Assembly (NCBI RefSeq): GCF_965644225.1
Contig: NZ_CBFFRJ010000004.1
Span: forward strand, 13,857-77,856
From: CBFFRJ01 sp965644225
GTDB lineage: Bacteria > Pseudomonadota > Gammaproteobacteria > Enterobacterales > Enterobacteriaceae
Length of the DNA stretch: 64,000 bases
Reading direction: 5' to 3'
Shown: piece by piece, positions 1-7,052 of the stretch
Layout of the letters: each line of letters starts with the position of its first letter
Position numbering within the stretch: position 1 is the first letter of the stretch
The notes under the pieces: model-generated
Databases searched by the model: none
Seen by the model: only the letters and a program-made list of their open reading frames with translations
What the model was told of the DNA's origin: nothing
Translations under genes and position numbers: made by a program

Positions 1-402
1 GAAGACGGCTTCGATACCGGCTGCAATGTAAGTATTGTCGAGCAATGCCAGTCTGCCGCCGATGTCATTCGCTCCCTTCTGTCAGAGCGTGACGATGATA
101 AGGCGCTGATTGCGAAATTACAGACAGCTAACGCAGCGCAGGACGACCACATCAATCAGCAGGCCGACCTGATTGAGTCGCTGGAGAAGACGAATCACGG
201 ATTGGGCAAACGCCTCTGCGCAGTGGAAGCCCGCACGCTCACCGTTGACCTTCGCAAGCACTTAGTCAACGAGGTGATGATTATTAGCCAGATGGACCGT
301 CAGTATTCAGAAGGCTGGTGCTCAGCTAATGACTGGGCAATTCTGAAAATCCGCGAAGCCTGCGCCGCCGCTGGCATCACCCTGAAAGTGGGAGGGGAGT
401 GA
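1..402 (+). CDS. Phage early-region protein, Ea22-like C-terminal part (5' end outside window)
   Basis: The frame is open from the first base of the window, so the gene begins upstream; 133 codons are visible. The visible part has a heptad-like, glutamine/glutamate-rich coiled-coil stretch (about residues 38-65) and ends in AAAGITLKVGGE, a tail style typical of lambda Ea22/Ead-type early proteins. The function of that family is not established. Its stop codon lies just ahead of the next gene, inside that gene's ribosome binding region, so it is the first visible member of a tightly packed phage operon reading toward argU. The Ea22 assignment is by pattern only. Confidence 0.55.
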   Translation, partial: EDGFDTGCNVSIVEQCQSAADVIRSLLSERDDDKALIAKLQTANAAQDDHINQQADLIESLEKTNHGLGKRLCAVEARTLTVDLRKHLVNEVMIISQMDRQYSEGWCSANDWAILKIREACAAAGITLKVGGE

Positions 403-404
403 CG

Positions 405-761
405 ATGAGCGATAAACCGCTTAATGCGCGCGAGCGAGCATACCTGCAACCGGCAATAGTGTACGGGTGGGAAATTGAGATATCGCCAACCCGCAAGACG
501 CCGCTTTGGCAAGGTGATGTATTGACCCCGGTTAAAGTCGGCCCTCTCGCTGAGGCTCTTGTTGCAAAAGGCTATCTGGAGAAAGTGCTCCCTTCTGAAA
601 TCTACACCTGGAGTATTCGCGCCACCGAAAAGGCCAAAGCCCTACAGTGCCGTAAATGCTGGGGGCATTCCCGGCTTTACAACGATGAAGGTCAAGACAT
701 CGGGCGATGCCCTGACTGCGATAACGGTGTTGCGGTTAACCCCATTGGAGGTGAAAAGTGA
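405..761 (+). CDS. Phage small protein with zinc-ribbon-like CxxC pairs
   Basis: This is a 118-residue protein of unknown function. I chose the ATG at 405 because GGAGGGGAG lies five bases upstream; an in-frame GTG at 399 is possible but sits inside that Shine-Dalgarno sequence. The C-terminal third carries CRKC and CPDC pairs about 20 residues apart, which would form one treble-clef or ribbon zinc site. The N-terminal part looks like a winged-helix-sized alpha/beta region, but I recognise no family. The stop overlaps the next start by four bases, indicating translational coupling in the phage operon. Confidence 0.6.
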   Translation: MSDKPLNARERAYLQPAIVYGWEIEISPTRKTPLWQGDVLTPVKVGPLAEALVAKGYLEKVLPSEIYTWSIRATEKAKALQCRKCWGHSRLYNDEGQDIGRCPDCDNGVAVNPIGGEK

Positions 762-1438
762 CAACACAATTACCGAGCAAAGAGCGCCTGGAGAAAATAG
801 CGTCATGGCGTGAAACGTATGGCGCTGGACACAACGTGATGTTGCCAGCCGAAGAAGCCGAAGCAATGGCCCGCGCACTCCTGGCGGCGCATGAGCAAGA
901 GCCGGTGGCGTGGTGGACGGGTCCGGAGCCGACGCCTACTGGTGAGATTGAATCAATACATGACCATGAGACTGGTAGCCATAGCATTCCTCTGTACCCT
1001 CACCACGCGCCAATCCCGGCAGCGGTGCCGGATGAGTTGCTGTCGTCTATGGAGGAAGTGCTTCGCATATCTGACCGCGACCATGATGCGTGGAACCGTG
1101 CTAAATCAGCCATTGCCGCCTGCCGTGCTGCCAAGCCCCAGTCTGAACCTGCTGGCAGAGATTACCTCGCCATTGTCGAACGTATCGCCGAGATTATGCA
1201 TGGCTCTGTAACTGACGTTGACCTGCTCACTGTCACCGTCTTGTCTATGAAGCAGAAGGCTGAACATGCCTCATTGCCTGGTGGGTATGCGCTGGTTCCT
1301 GTTGAGCCGACAGAAGAAATGATGCTCCATAAGTCTGGCTGCCAGCACCACGCATGGGATGACCCCGATTGCCCTATGCGCGAGACACGTCGCCTGGTGT
1401 GGAGGTATATGCTCACCGCAGCGCCGAAGGAGGTGTGA
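758..1438 (+). CDS. Phage hypothetical protein (Ea8.5/early-left style mosaic)
   Basis: This is a 226-residue protein starting at GTG 758, overlapping the previous stop as GTGA, a coupling arrangement. The N-terminal block (LLAAHEQEPVAWW near residue 45) is a segment shared among many enterobacterial prophage early proteins. A second conserved style block, GGYALVPVEPTEEM near residue 180, also recurs in such proteins and is followed by a short Cys/His-containing tail. No enzymatic motif is visible. It looks like one of the modular accessory genes between the recombination and excision genes of lambdoid phages. Confidence 0.55.
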   Translation: MTTQLPSKERLEKIASWRETYGAGHNVMLPAEEAEAMARALLAAHEQEPVAWWTGPEPTPTGEIESIHDHETGSHSIPLYPHHAPIPAAVPDELLSSMEEVLRISDRDHDAWNRAKSAIAACRAAKPQSEPAGRDYLAIVERIAEIMHGSVTDVDLLTVTVLSMKQKAEHASLPGGYALVPVEPTEEMMLHKSGCQHHAWDDPDCPMRETRRLVWRYMLTAAPKEV

Positions 1439-1439
1439 T

Positions 1440-1586
1440 GTGGAAAGAATTACCTTCGTCATTGAGTTTGAAGACGGTAAGGCACCACCAGTCCGAGCAC
1501 ACATGGAAGCGTTTGGCGGCAAGGTTGTTGCAGTGGCTTTCCGTGATGCCTTGGAGGAGCCTGAGCAAGACGAGGATGACGACTGA
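1440..1586 (+). CDS. Small acidic phage protein, 48 residues
   Basis: GTG at 1440 is preceded by GGAGG at 1429-1433 with six bases of spacing. The reading frame ends with a run of acidic residues and TGA at 1584-1586, whose last base is the first base of the next ATG. This coupling on both sides is the reason for preferring this frame over an overlapping frame that starts at ATG 1438. The product is 48 residues, with a short beta-rich start (ERITFVIEFEDG) and an acidic C-terminus. No known family was recognised. A longer in-frame upstream start would run through the preceding gene and is unlikely. Confidence 0.5.
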   Translation: MERITFVIEFEDGKAPPVRAHMEAFGGKVVAVAFRDALEEPEQDEDDD

Positions 1587-1861
1587 TGCCCAGCAAACTC
1601 AAACAGCGGCGCTTGCGCCGCCTCAAGGCTGATGTGTGGTGGTGGCGAGAGGAGGCTCAAGACCTTCACGCCCGTGTCATGGAGCAGGCCAACGAGATCG
1701 CAGAGCTGAAAAAGAAGGTGATCGTTGTCGCTATGCCGATGATGGTACCACCAGCAGTAGTTGAGGGTATGAAGGCGCTGCGTGTAGAGCATGCGCTCTG
1801 TCTCAAATGTAATGACGGTGCGCGGGGCGGCTGCTCCGCTTGCGCCTACACTATTCGATAA
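1586..1861 (+). CDS. Phage small protein with basic N-terminus, coiled coil and C-terminal cysteines
   Basis: This is a 91-residue protein whose ATG shares a base with the previous stop. It begins with a strongly basic segment (KLKQRRLRRLKAD), continues with a predicted helix/coiled coil (about residues 20-50), and ends with CLKC and CSAC pairs separated by eight residues, suggesting one zinc site. The arrangement would suit a small nucleic-acid-binding or regulatory protein, but that is inference; I do not recognise the family. Confidence 0.55.
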   Translation: MPSKLKQRRLRRLKADVWWWREEAQDLHARVMEQANEIAELKKKVIVVAMPMMVPPAVVEGMKALRVEHALCLKCNDGARGGCSACAYTIR

Positions 1862-1888
1862 CCGGGTGCAGCCGGTAGTGGAGAAAGT

Positions 1889-2080
1889 ATGCCGACAAGA
1901 TATATCAACATGAAAAGCATGTGCGAGTTAACCGGGAAAAGTAAGCCCACTTTGTGGAGAATGTACGCCAAGCGCGGTGAGTTTCCAAAGCCTGAGAGAA
2001 CAGCTAGTGGGACGTTTCTGGGGTGGACTGAGAAGGTATATGAAGACTGGGTAAACAGCGATAAAAACCAAACTTTTTAA
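1889..2080 (+). CDS. AlpA-family phage regulator / excisionase-like protein
   Basis: This 63-residue protein has the MerR-like winged-helix layout of AlpA and excisionase proteins: YINMKSMCELTGKSKPTLWR forms the helix-turn-helix, followed by KRGEFPKP and a short wing ending in a tryptophan-containing helix. It is preceded by GGAGAAAG. Its position, last in the operon and 76 bases from argU, is where xis and then int would stand in a lambdoid phage. No integrase follows. AlpA-like proteins act as excision factors or activators of integrase genes; which applies here is inferred from position. Confidence 0.65.
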   Translation: MPTRYINMKSMCELTGKSKPTLWRMYAKRGEFPKPERTASGTFLGWTEKVYEDWVNSDKNQTF

Positions 2081-2156
2081 ATTCACTACCTGACCCGTTA
2101 ACTGACCTTGAGTCGTTGCGGGTTTCTTATTTTAAAGGCTAACTCATTGAAATAAA

Positions 2157-2200
2157 TGGTACGCCCTACAGGGTTCGAACCTGTGACCTACGGCTTAGAA
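2157..2200. other. Probable prophage attachment junction in the 3' half of argU
   Basis: Phage-type genes end 76 bases before the tRNA 3' end, so the host/phage junction should lie within the 3' half of argU, as for other tRNA-integrating phages. Only one copy of the core can be present in this window, so the exact core length cannot be read here; the end coordinate is nominal. Confidence 0.4.
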
Positions 2201-2233
2201 GGCCGTTGCTCTATCCAGCTGAGCTAAGGGCGC
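2157..2233 (-). tRNA. argU: tRNA-Arg (anticodon UCU)
   Basis: A complete cloverleaf reads on the minus strand. The acceptor stem is GCGCCCT with AGGGCGT, containing a G1.U72 wobble. The D arm is AGCTC/GAGC, the anticodon arm ACGGC-CTTCTAA-GCCGT with TCT at 2197-2199, and the T arm ACAGG-TTCGAAC-CCTGT. The CCA end is encoded (2157-2159). It decodes the rare AGA arginine codon. The gene is a classical prophage integration site (DLP12 in E. coli K-12), and phage genes abut its 3' end here, so the 3' part may be reconstituted from the phage attachment site. Confidence 0.95.
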
Positions 2234-2266
2234 ACGGTGTCCCTTTCGGGAGAGTTGCGGACAGGG

Positions 2267-2294
2267 ATTATACGGTCAACACCTGTCGAGTCAA
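2267..2294 (-). promoter_or_regulatory. Sigma-70 promoter for argU
   Basis: On the minus strand TTGACT (2294-2289) is followed after 16 bases by a perfect TATAAT (2272-2267), about 34 bases before the tRNA 5' end. Near-consensus hexamers with a short leader are usual for stable-RNA promoters. Confidence 0.7.
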
Positions 2295-2416
2295 TGCCTT
2301 TAGGGGTCAGATGCTTGCGAAGTGAGCATCCCGCAGCAAATTCCTCAACTTACCCTCAAGAAAATCGGTGAGGTGATGAGCCGCCCCAACCAGCATCAGG
2401 GGCGACTGTTCAGCGT

Positions 2417-4036
2417 TTAGTGCTGATTTGCCAGCATCAGTTCCTGCGGCCCATTGTAGAGATCATCACCGGATTCGGCGTTATCTCTGGCAATCTGGAA
2501 ACGCGTTACCGACTGCTGTAACTGAACCACCTGCTGTTGCAGGGAACTGGCCGCGGTCGCCACTTCAGCCACCAGCGAGGCATTCTGCTGAGTCACGCCG
2601 TCCATTTGGTGAATGGCGATATTAATCTGCGAAATACCACGGGTCTGCTCGCCGGAAGCGAGCATCACTTCATCCATGATCTCGACCACTTCTTTCACAT
2701 CGACCATCACTTCATTCATGGTGACGCCGGCTTCTTTCACCAATCCGGAGCCCTGCTCGATACGGCTCAATGAATCACTGATCATGGTGCCTATCTCTTT
2801 CGCGGCTGTTGCGCTGCGTTGCGCGAGAACCCGAACTTCAGAAGCCACCACTGCAAATCCGCGACCGGCTTCGCCTGCACGAGCAGCCTCAACGGCGGCA
2901 TTCAGCGCCAGCAGATTGGTCTGGAACGCAATACCGTCAATCACACCGACGATATCGCCAATTTTGGCGGAGCTCTTCTCAATCGACGCCATCGTAGAGA
3001 CAACTTCAGAGACCACGGTAGCGCCGCGGGAAGCAGAGTCGGATGCCTTCAGCGACAGCTCATTGGCCTTACGCGTGTTGTCTTCGTTGTTTTTTACCGT
3101 CGCCATGATCTGCTCCATGCTGGATGCGGTTTCATCCAGAGAGGCAGCCTGCTGCTCGGTACGGCTGGAGAGATCGATATTACCGGAGGCAATCTCTTCC
3201 ACGCCGGAGCCAATAGCATCCGTACCGTGGCGCACCACCAGCACCATATTCTCCAGCCCATCACGCATACGTTGCACTGCGGCAAACAGCTGAGCAATCT
3301 CGTTTTTCCCGGCGATATCAATGCGCGCCCGCAGATCGCCTTCGGCAATACGGTCAAAGACCCGAATCACATTGTTCAGCGGTTTGACGATAAGATTGGT
3401 CATCACCGACCAGGCCAGCGCGGCCAGCACCAGCGCACAGGCGATGGAGAAATAGAGCACAAACTCCATACGGGTGACACGCGTGTTGGAGTCTTCGTAG
3501 GCGATATCGATACTTTTGATTTTATAAGCAACCAGCGTTTTCGAGGCTTTATCGAACGCGGCGTACAGGGTCGTCGATTTCCCGGCGCGCTGGCGATACT
3601 CATCCAGCTTACCCGCTTCAAGGGCTGCAAGCGCCGGATTGATAAAATCTTCCATCAGGGTGTCGCGGCTGCTGGCCATCTCTTTGGAAATCACCAGCTC
3701 TTCTGCTGACTGAGGATATTTCAGGTAATCCTGCCATTTGGCACTGGCACCCTCAATCTTACCTTTGGCACGTTCGAGGGCCACTTTGGCTTTTTCCGTA
3801 TCGCCATTACCCACCAGGGATTCATACAAACGTAAATCCAGGCGAGCACGCAATAATAATTCAGAACTTTCATTCAGCGCGACCAGACCCGGTAATACTT
3901 CAGTATCCACACGGGCAAAAGATTTATTCCCTGACTGCACCGCCACCAGACCCAAAATGCCGACGAAAAGTAATAATGCCGTCAGCGAAAAAATCATCAT
4001 GCTGAGTGCAGTACGGATCTTTATTCTACGAAACAT
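2417..4036 (-). CDS. Methyl-accepting chemotaxis protein
   Basis: This 539-residue inner-membrane chemoreceptor has TM1 (about residues 10-31), a roughly 155-residue periplasmic four-helix-type sensor, TM2 (about 190-212), a HAMP domain (about 212-265) and a long cytoplasmic signalling hairpin. The tip IAFQTNLLALNAAVEAARAGE near residues 365-385 is the CheA/CheW contact region. The class is the Tar/Tsr-like 36-heptad family, but the ligand is unknown. The C-terminus lacks the NWETF-type CheR/CheB tether, so adaptation would depend on other receptors. No sigma-28 promoter was seen directly upstream. It sits beside argU, a common place for accessory genes. Confidence 0.92.
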   Translation of the reverse strand: MFRRIKIRTALSMMIFSLTALLLFVGILGLVAVQSGNKSFARVDTEVLPGLVALNESSELLLRARLDLRLYESLVGNGDTEKAKVALERAKGKIEGASAKWQDYLKYPQSAEELVISKEMASSRDTLMEDFINPALAALEAGKLDEYRQRAGKSTTLYAAFDKASKTLVAYKIKSIDIAYEDSNTRVTRMEFVLYFSIACALVLAALAWSVMTNLIVKPLNNVIRVFDRIAEGDLRARIDIAGKNEIAQLFAAVQRMRDGLENMVLVVRHGTDAIGSGVEEIASGNIDLSSRTEQQAASLDETASSMEQIMATVKNNEDNTRKANELSLKASDSASRGATVVSEVVSTMASIEKSSAKIGDIVGVIDGIAFQTNLLALNAAVEAARAGEAGRGFAVVASEVRVLAQRSATAAKEIGTMISDSLSRIEQGSGLVKEAGVTMNEVMVDVKEVVEIMDEVMLASGEQTRGISQINIAIHQMDGVTQQNASLVAEVATAASSLQQQVVQLQQSVTRFQIARDNAESGDDLYNGPQELMLANQH

Positions 4037-4097
4037 AGTGTCTTATTCCCTGTTACTGGTTAATCATAAAATGAAGAGACTGATGACAAAATGAAGA

Positions 4098-4131
4098 CAA
4101 AAAACCGGAAGCAGGTTAAGCCACTTCCGGT
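4098..4131 (-). terminator. Intrinsic terminator of the alpha/beta hydrolase gene
   Basis: ACCGGAAG (4104-4111) pairs perfectly with CTTCCGGT (4124-4131). On the minus strand the stem is followed by six T residues, thirteen bases past the hydrolase stop codon. Confidence 0.8.
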
Positions 4132-4143
4132 ATGCGATGATGA

Positions 4144-5220
4144 TTACTTATTATGCTGGCTGCCGTCGATACCGGCTAAAAATGACTGTAGCTTTTCTTT
4201 ATAAAATTTCGCCGACATCATTGTGCCATGACCACTGGTCTGCGCACTTGCCGGGATCAGGAACAATTCTGCCTGCTTAATTTTATTTAATTCACCCGCC
4301 AGAATACCGGTTTCGACAGGATTACGTTCGTCATCTGCTGAATTAATGATCAGCACTGGCGCGGTAATACGGTTTAACCCAGGCAGTGCATTGTAATTAG
4401 CCGAAGAGCCCCAGATATAAATAAAGTCGTTGGCATCCGCAGTGACCGGTGCAGCCAGGCGTTCATCAACCAGTTTATCGGCCTGGGCACGCGTTGGCGC
4501 TTTCTGCTGATATGCCAGCGTGCCGCCGGTGGTTGCAATACTGAACATAATATTGGCGGTCTTCAGTGCCGGAGGTTGCTGCTGATAATTGCCCTGCGCC
4601 CAGGCCGGATCGGCTTTGACAGTTTCAATTAACATGCGACGCATCATCCAGTTACGACCCGAAAGCTCATTGGGCTGCGACGCCATCGGCACCAGCGCAT
4701 CCATCATTGACGGATATTTTTCACCCCACAGCCAGGTCTGCATTCCACCCATCGAATAGCCCATGACTAAACGCAGATGGGAAATGCCCAGCCCTTCTTT
4801 TAGCAGCCGGTATTGGGCGGTAACCATATCGTCATAATCGTATTGCGGAAACGTCATCCGCAAACCATCTGAAGGTTTCGAGGATTTTCCGGAACCAATG
4901 CTCTCCGGCATAATAATGAAATATTTGCTGCTATCCAGCGCCTGGCCCGGGCCAAATAATTCACCGGCAAATCCATCGGCTAATAACGCTTTAATCGGTT
5001 GGTTAGTGCCGTGTAGTAATAAGACAGCGGGTTTACTACGATCGCCAAGGGTGTAGTAGTGAATACGCAGATCTTTCAGTTTTTCACCGCTATTAAAGGT
5101 GAATTCTTTGGCGACCCAGTCAGCTTCGGCAGGTGCCGGAATGGCACTCGCGGCATGCACAAAGGGTGATAAAGTTAACAGAATGGCACCCGCCACCGCT
5201 GATACTATGCGAATAAGCAT
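4144..5220 (-). CDS. Secreted alpha/beta-fold hydrolase, MetX-like
   Basis: This is a 358-residue protein with an N-terminal signal peptide ending near AHA-A at residue 24, so it is probably periplasmic. The core is the alpha/beta hydrolase fold: LLLHGTN oxyanion region near residue 70, nucleophile elbow GYSMGG with Ser near 156, an acid candidate in NSADDERNPVE near 295 and a His in SGHGTM near 331. The arrangement resembles the homoserine O-acetyltransferase (MetX) group, whose secreted members are often annotated only as hydrolases. It has its own terminator, and no operon partner is visible. Substrate unknown. Confidence 0.8.
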   Translation of the reverse strand: MLIRIVSAVAGAILLTLSPFVHAASAIPAPAEADWVAKEFTFNSGEKLKDLRIHYYTLGDRSKPAVLLLHGTNQPIKALLADGFAGELFGPGQALDSSKYFIIMPESIGSGKSSKPSDGLRMTFPQYDYDDMVTAQYRLLKEGLGISHLRLVMGYSMGGMQTWLWGEKYPSMMDALVPMASQPNELSGRNWMMRRMLIETVKADPAWAQGNYQQQPPALKTANIMFSIATTGGTLAYQQKAPTRAQADKLVDERLAAPVTADANDFIYIWGSSANYNALPGLNRITAPVLIINSADDERNPVETGILAGELNKIKQAELFLIPASAQTSGHGTMMSAKFYKEKLQSFLAGIDGSQHNK

Positions 5221-5727
5221 AAGAAGAACTCTTTAGTTATGATCCATCATGAGGAGCCCGATATTAATTTCAATCGGCATAAATCCCAATAAACATTAAC
5301 AACGCTAAAGAAAAAAAATATTATCTGCTTTTTTTTGACTTTGCGCCAGATGATTTTGATTCAGTTTTTATTATGCCAACACTTGCGGTATTTAGCTTTA
5401 GTGCTAATGACGGTCTTTGTTGAGTTTTTTTTCATCATTTATTCATGATACTGTCATCAGCTAATTGCAGTGATAATAAACCGCAAAGATCCGGGGGAAT
5501 AATCAAAGCCGATAAAATAAAATGCCGGTCTGTAAACCCATTAACCATACAAATAACAATGCTAATTTGTTTTAGCCAGCCAAAATGCTCGCAGGACACG
5601 CGACTTCCGCCTGACTGATGCCCCTCTTTTCAGTAAGATCTCAAACGGTGACTGACAGCGCCGCCCACTTCTGACAAAATATGCGCATCCCCCTCATCGT
5701 TCAGTTACAGATGGAATCTTCTCTCTG
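5221..5727. other. Gene-free interval between the hydrolase and folD
   Basis: This is about 500 bases of AT-rich sequence between divergent genes. It must hold both promoters but I cannot assign them with confidence. A GCCGATAA sequence at 5507-5514 resembles a sigma-28 -10 element but has no matching TAAA at the right distance. No ORF, tRNA, hairpin terminator or long repeat was found. Confidence 0.6.
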
Positions 5728-6594
5728 ATGGCAGCAAAGATTATTGATGGTAAAACGATTGCGCAGCAGGTGCGCTCTGAAGTTGCTGAAAAGGTGCAAG
5801 CCCGATTAGCGGCTGGATTACGCGCCCCTGGCCTGGCCGTTGTACTGGTTGGCAGCAACCCGGCTTCGCAAATTTATGTCGGCAGCAAACGTAAAGCCTG
5901 TGAAGAAGTTGGCTTCCTCTCCCGCTCTTATGATCTGCCGGAAACCACCACCGAAGCCGAGCTGCTGGAGCTTATCGATAAGCTCAACGCAGATGATGCC
6001 ATTGATGGCATCCTGGTACAGTTACCGCTGCCGGCGGGCATTGATTATGTGAAGGTGCTGGAGCACATCTCTCCGGACAAAGACGTTGATGGTTTCCACC
6101 CTTACAACGTCGGTCGCCTGTGCCAGCGCGCACCGCGCCTGCGCCCGTGCACCCCGCGCGGTATTGTGACCCTGCTTGAGCGTTACAACATCGATACCTA
6201 CGGTCTGAATGCTGTCGTGATTGGCGCATCCAATATCGTCGGCCGCCCGATGAGCATGGAGCTGCTGTTAGCAGGCTGCACCACCACCGTCACCCACCGC
6301 TTTACCAAAAACCTGCGTCAGCACGTTGAAAATGCCGACCTGCTGGTTGTGGCGGTGGGTAAACCGGGCTTTATCCCCGGCGAGTGGATCAAAGAAGGCG
6401 CGATCGTGATTGACGTCGGCATCAACCGTCTGGAAAGCGGCAAAGTGGTCGGCGATGTGGCTTATGAAGCCGCCGCAGCCCGCGCGTCTTACATCACCCC
6501 GGTGCCGGGCGGCGTAGGCCCGATGACCGTTGCAACGCTGATTCAGAACACCCTGCAGGCATGCGAAGAGTATCACGAAGTGGAGAAAGCATAA
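5728..6594 (+). CDS. folD: Bifunctional methylenetetrahydrofolate dehydrogenase / methenyl-THF cyclohydrolase
   Basis: This 288-residue protein has the same length as E. coli FolD. It interconverts 5,10-methylene-THF, methenyl-THF and 10-formyl-THF in the cytoplasm, feeding purine and formyl-methionine synthesis. Visible motifs are the YxxxK catalytic region (YVGSKRKAC near residue 50), the VQLPLP substrate loop near 98, the Rossmann segment GASNIVGRPM near 170 and the C-terminal signature PGGVGPMTVATL near 260. ATG 5728 has GGAA thirteen bases upstream. ybcJ follows after one base, as in E. coli. Confidence 0.97.
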   Translation: MAAKIIDGKTIAQQVRSEVAEKVQARLAAGLRAPGLAVVLVGSNPASQIYVGSKRKACEEVGFLSRSYDLPETTTEAELLELIDKLNADDAIDGILVQLPLPAGIDYVKVLEHISPDKDVDGFHPYNVGRLCQRAPRLRPCTPRGIVTLLERYNIDTYGLNAVVIGASNIVGRPMSMELLLAGCTTTVTHRFTKNLRQHVENADLLVVAVGKPGFIPGEWIKEGAIVIDVGINRLESGKVVGDVAYEAAAARASYITPVPGGVGPMTVATLIQNTLQACEEYHEVEKA

Positions 6595-6595
6595 G

Positions 6596-6808
6596 ATGGC
6601 AACATTTTCATTAGGTAAGCACCCGCACGTCGAACTGTGCGACTTGCTGAAACTCGAAGGCTGGAGCGAAAGCGGCGCGCAAGCCAAAATCGCCATCGAC
6701 GAAGGTCTGGTGAAGGTGGACGGCAAAGTTGAAACGCGCAAGCGCTGCAAAATCATTGCTGGCCAGACCGTTGTTTTCCTGGGACAAAGCGTTACCGTTA
6801 CTGCCTGA
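6596..6808 (+). CDS. ybcJ: S4-domain RNA-binding protein YbcJ
   Basis: This 70-residue, single-domain S4-like protein has the same size as E. coli YbcJ. The alpha-L fold is visible as LCDLLKLEGWSESGAQAK followed by IDEGLVKVDGKVETRKRCKI, the loop that typically contacts structured RNA. It is separated from folD by a single base and surely cotranscribed. The molecular role is unproven; RNA binding, possibly ribosome-related, is inferred from the fold. Confidence 0.92.
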   Translation: MATFSLGKHPHVELCDLLKLEGWSESGAQAKIAIDEGLVKVDGKVETRKRCKIIAGQTVVFLGQSVTVTA

Positions 6809-6819
6809 TCCTGGCTGTA

Positions 6820-6844
6820 TGCAGGCCCGTTTGCCGGGTCTGCA
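6820..6844 (+). terminator. Hairpin after folD-ybcJ
   Basis: TGCAGGCCCG (6820-6829) pairs with CGGGTCTGCA (6835-6844) with one G.U pair and a five-base loop, a dozen bases after the ybcJ stop. There is no clear T run, so termination is probable rather than certain. Confidence 0.5.
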
Positions 6845-6964
6845 TCCGATCTTAATCCCCTCTCAGTTCCTGTGGTCGCATACCGATCGTCTTCAAATAA
6901 TCATAAATTCTTATGTCTGAACTGACGATTTCAGTTGCAGAGATCATTCTCATCTCGCACGATA

Positions 6965-6993
6965 AGTAGAACGTTCTACTAAAACGTTCTACT
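6965..6993. promoter_or_regulatory. Tandem MalI-type operators upstream of the PTS gene
   Basis: A perfect 16-base palindrome, AGTAGAACGTTCTACT (6965-6980), is overlapped by a second site, ACTAAAACGTTCTACT (6978-6993), that differs from it at two positions. Centres are 13 bases apart. The AACGTT core and 16-base length match the LacI-family MalI operator of E. coli. The regulator is presumably the LacI-type gene two positions downstream. Confidence 0.75.
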
Positions 6994-7052
6994 CACAATA
7001 ATAGTGCACTAAAATGTGCGGCGAATAATGGTCAGACTCGGGGGAAATCAGG

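Noticed and set aside
1369..1632. Alternative phage frame beginning in the 758-1438 gene and running past 1586
   Set aside because: The frame 1440-1586 has the better ribosome spacing and couples exactly with the next start; this one does not.
5478..5514. Sigma-28 promoter suggested by GCCGATAA at 5507
   Set aside because: No TAAA-type -35 element at the required distance, and the nearby genes on that strand (folD) are not flagellar.
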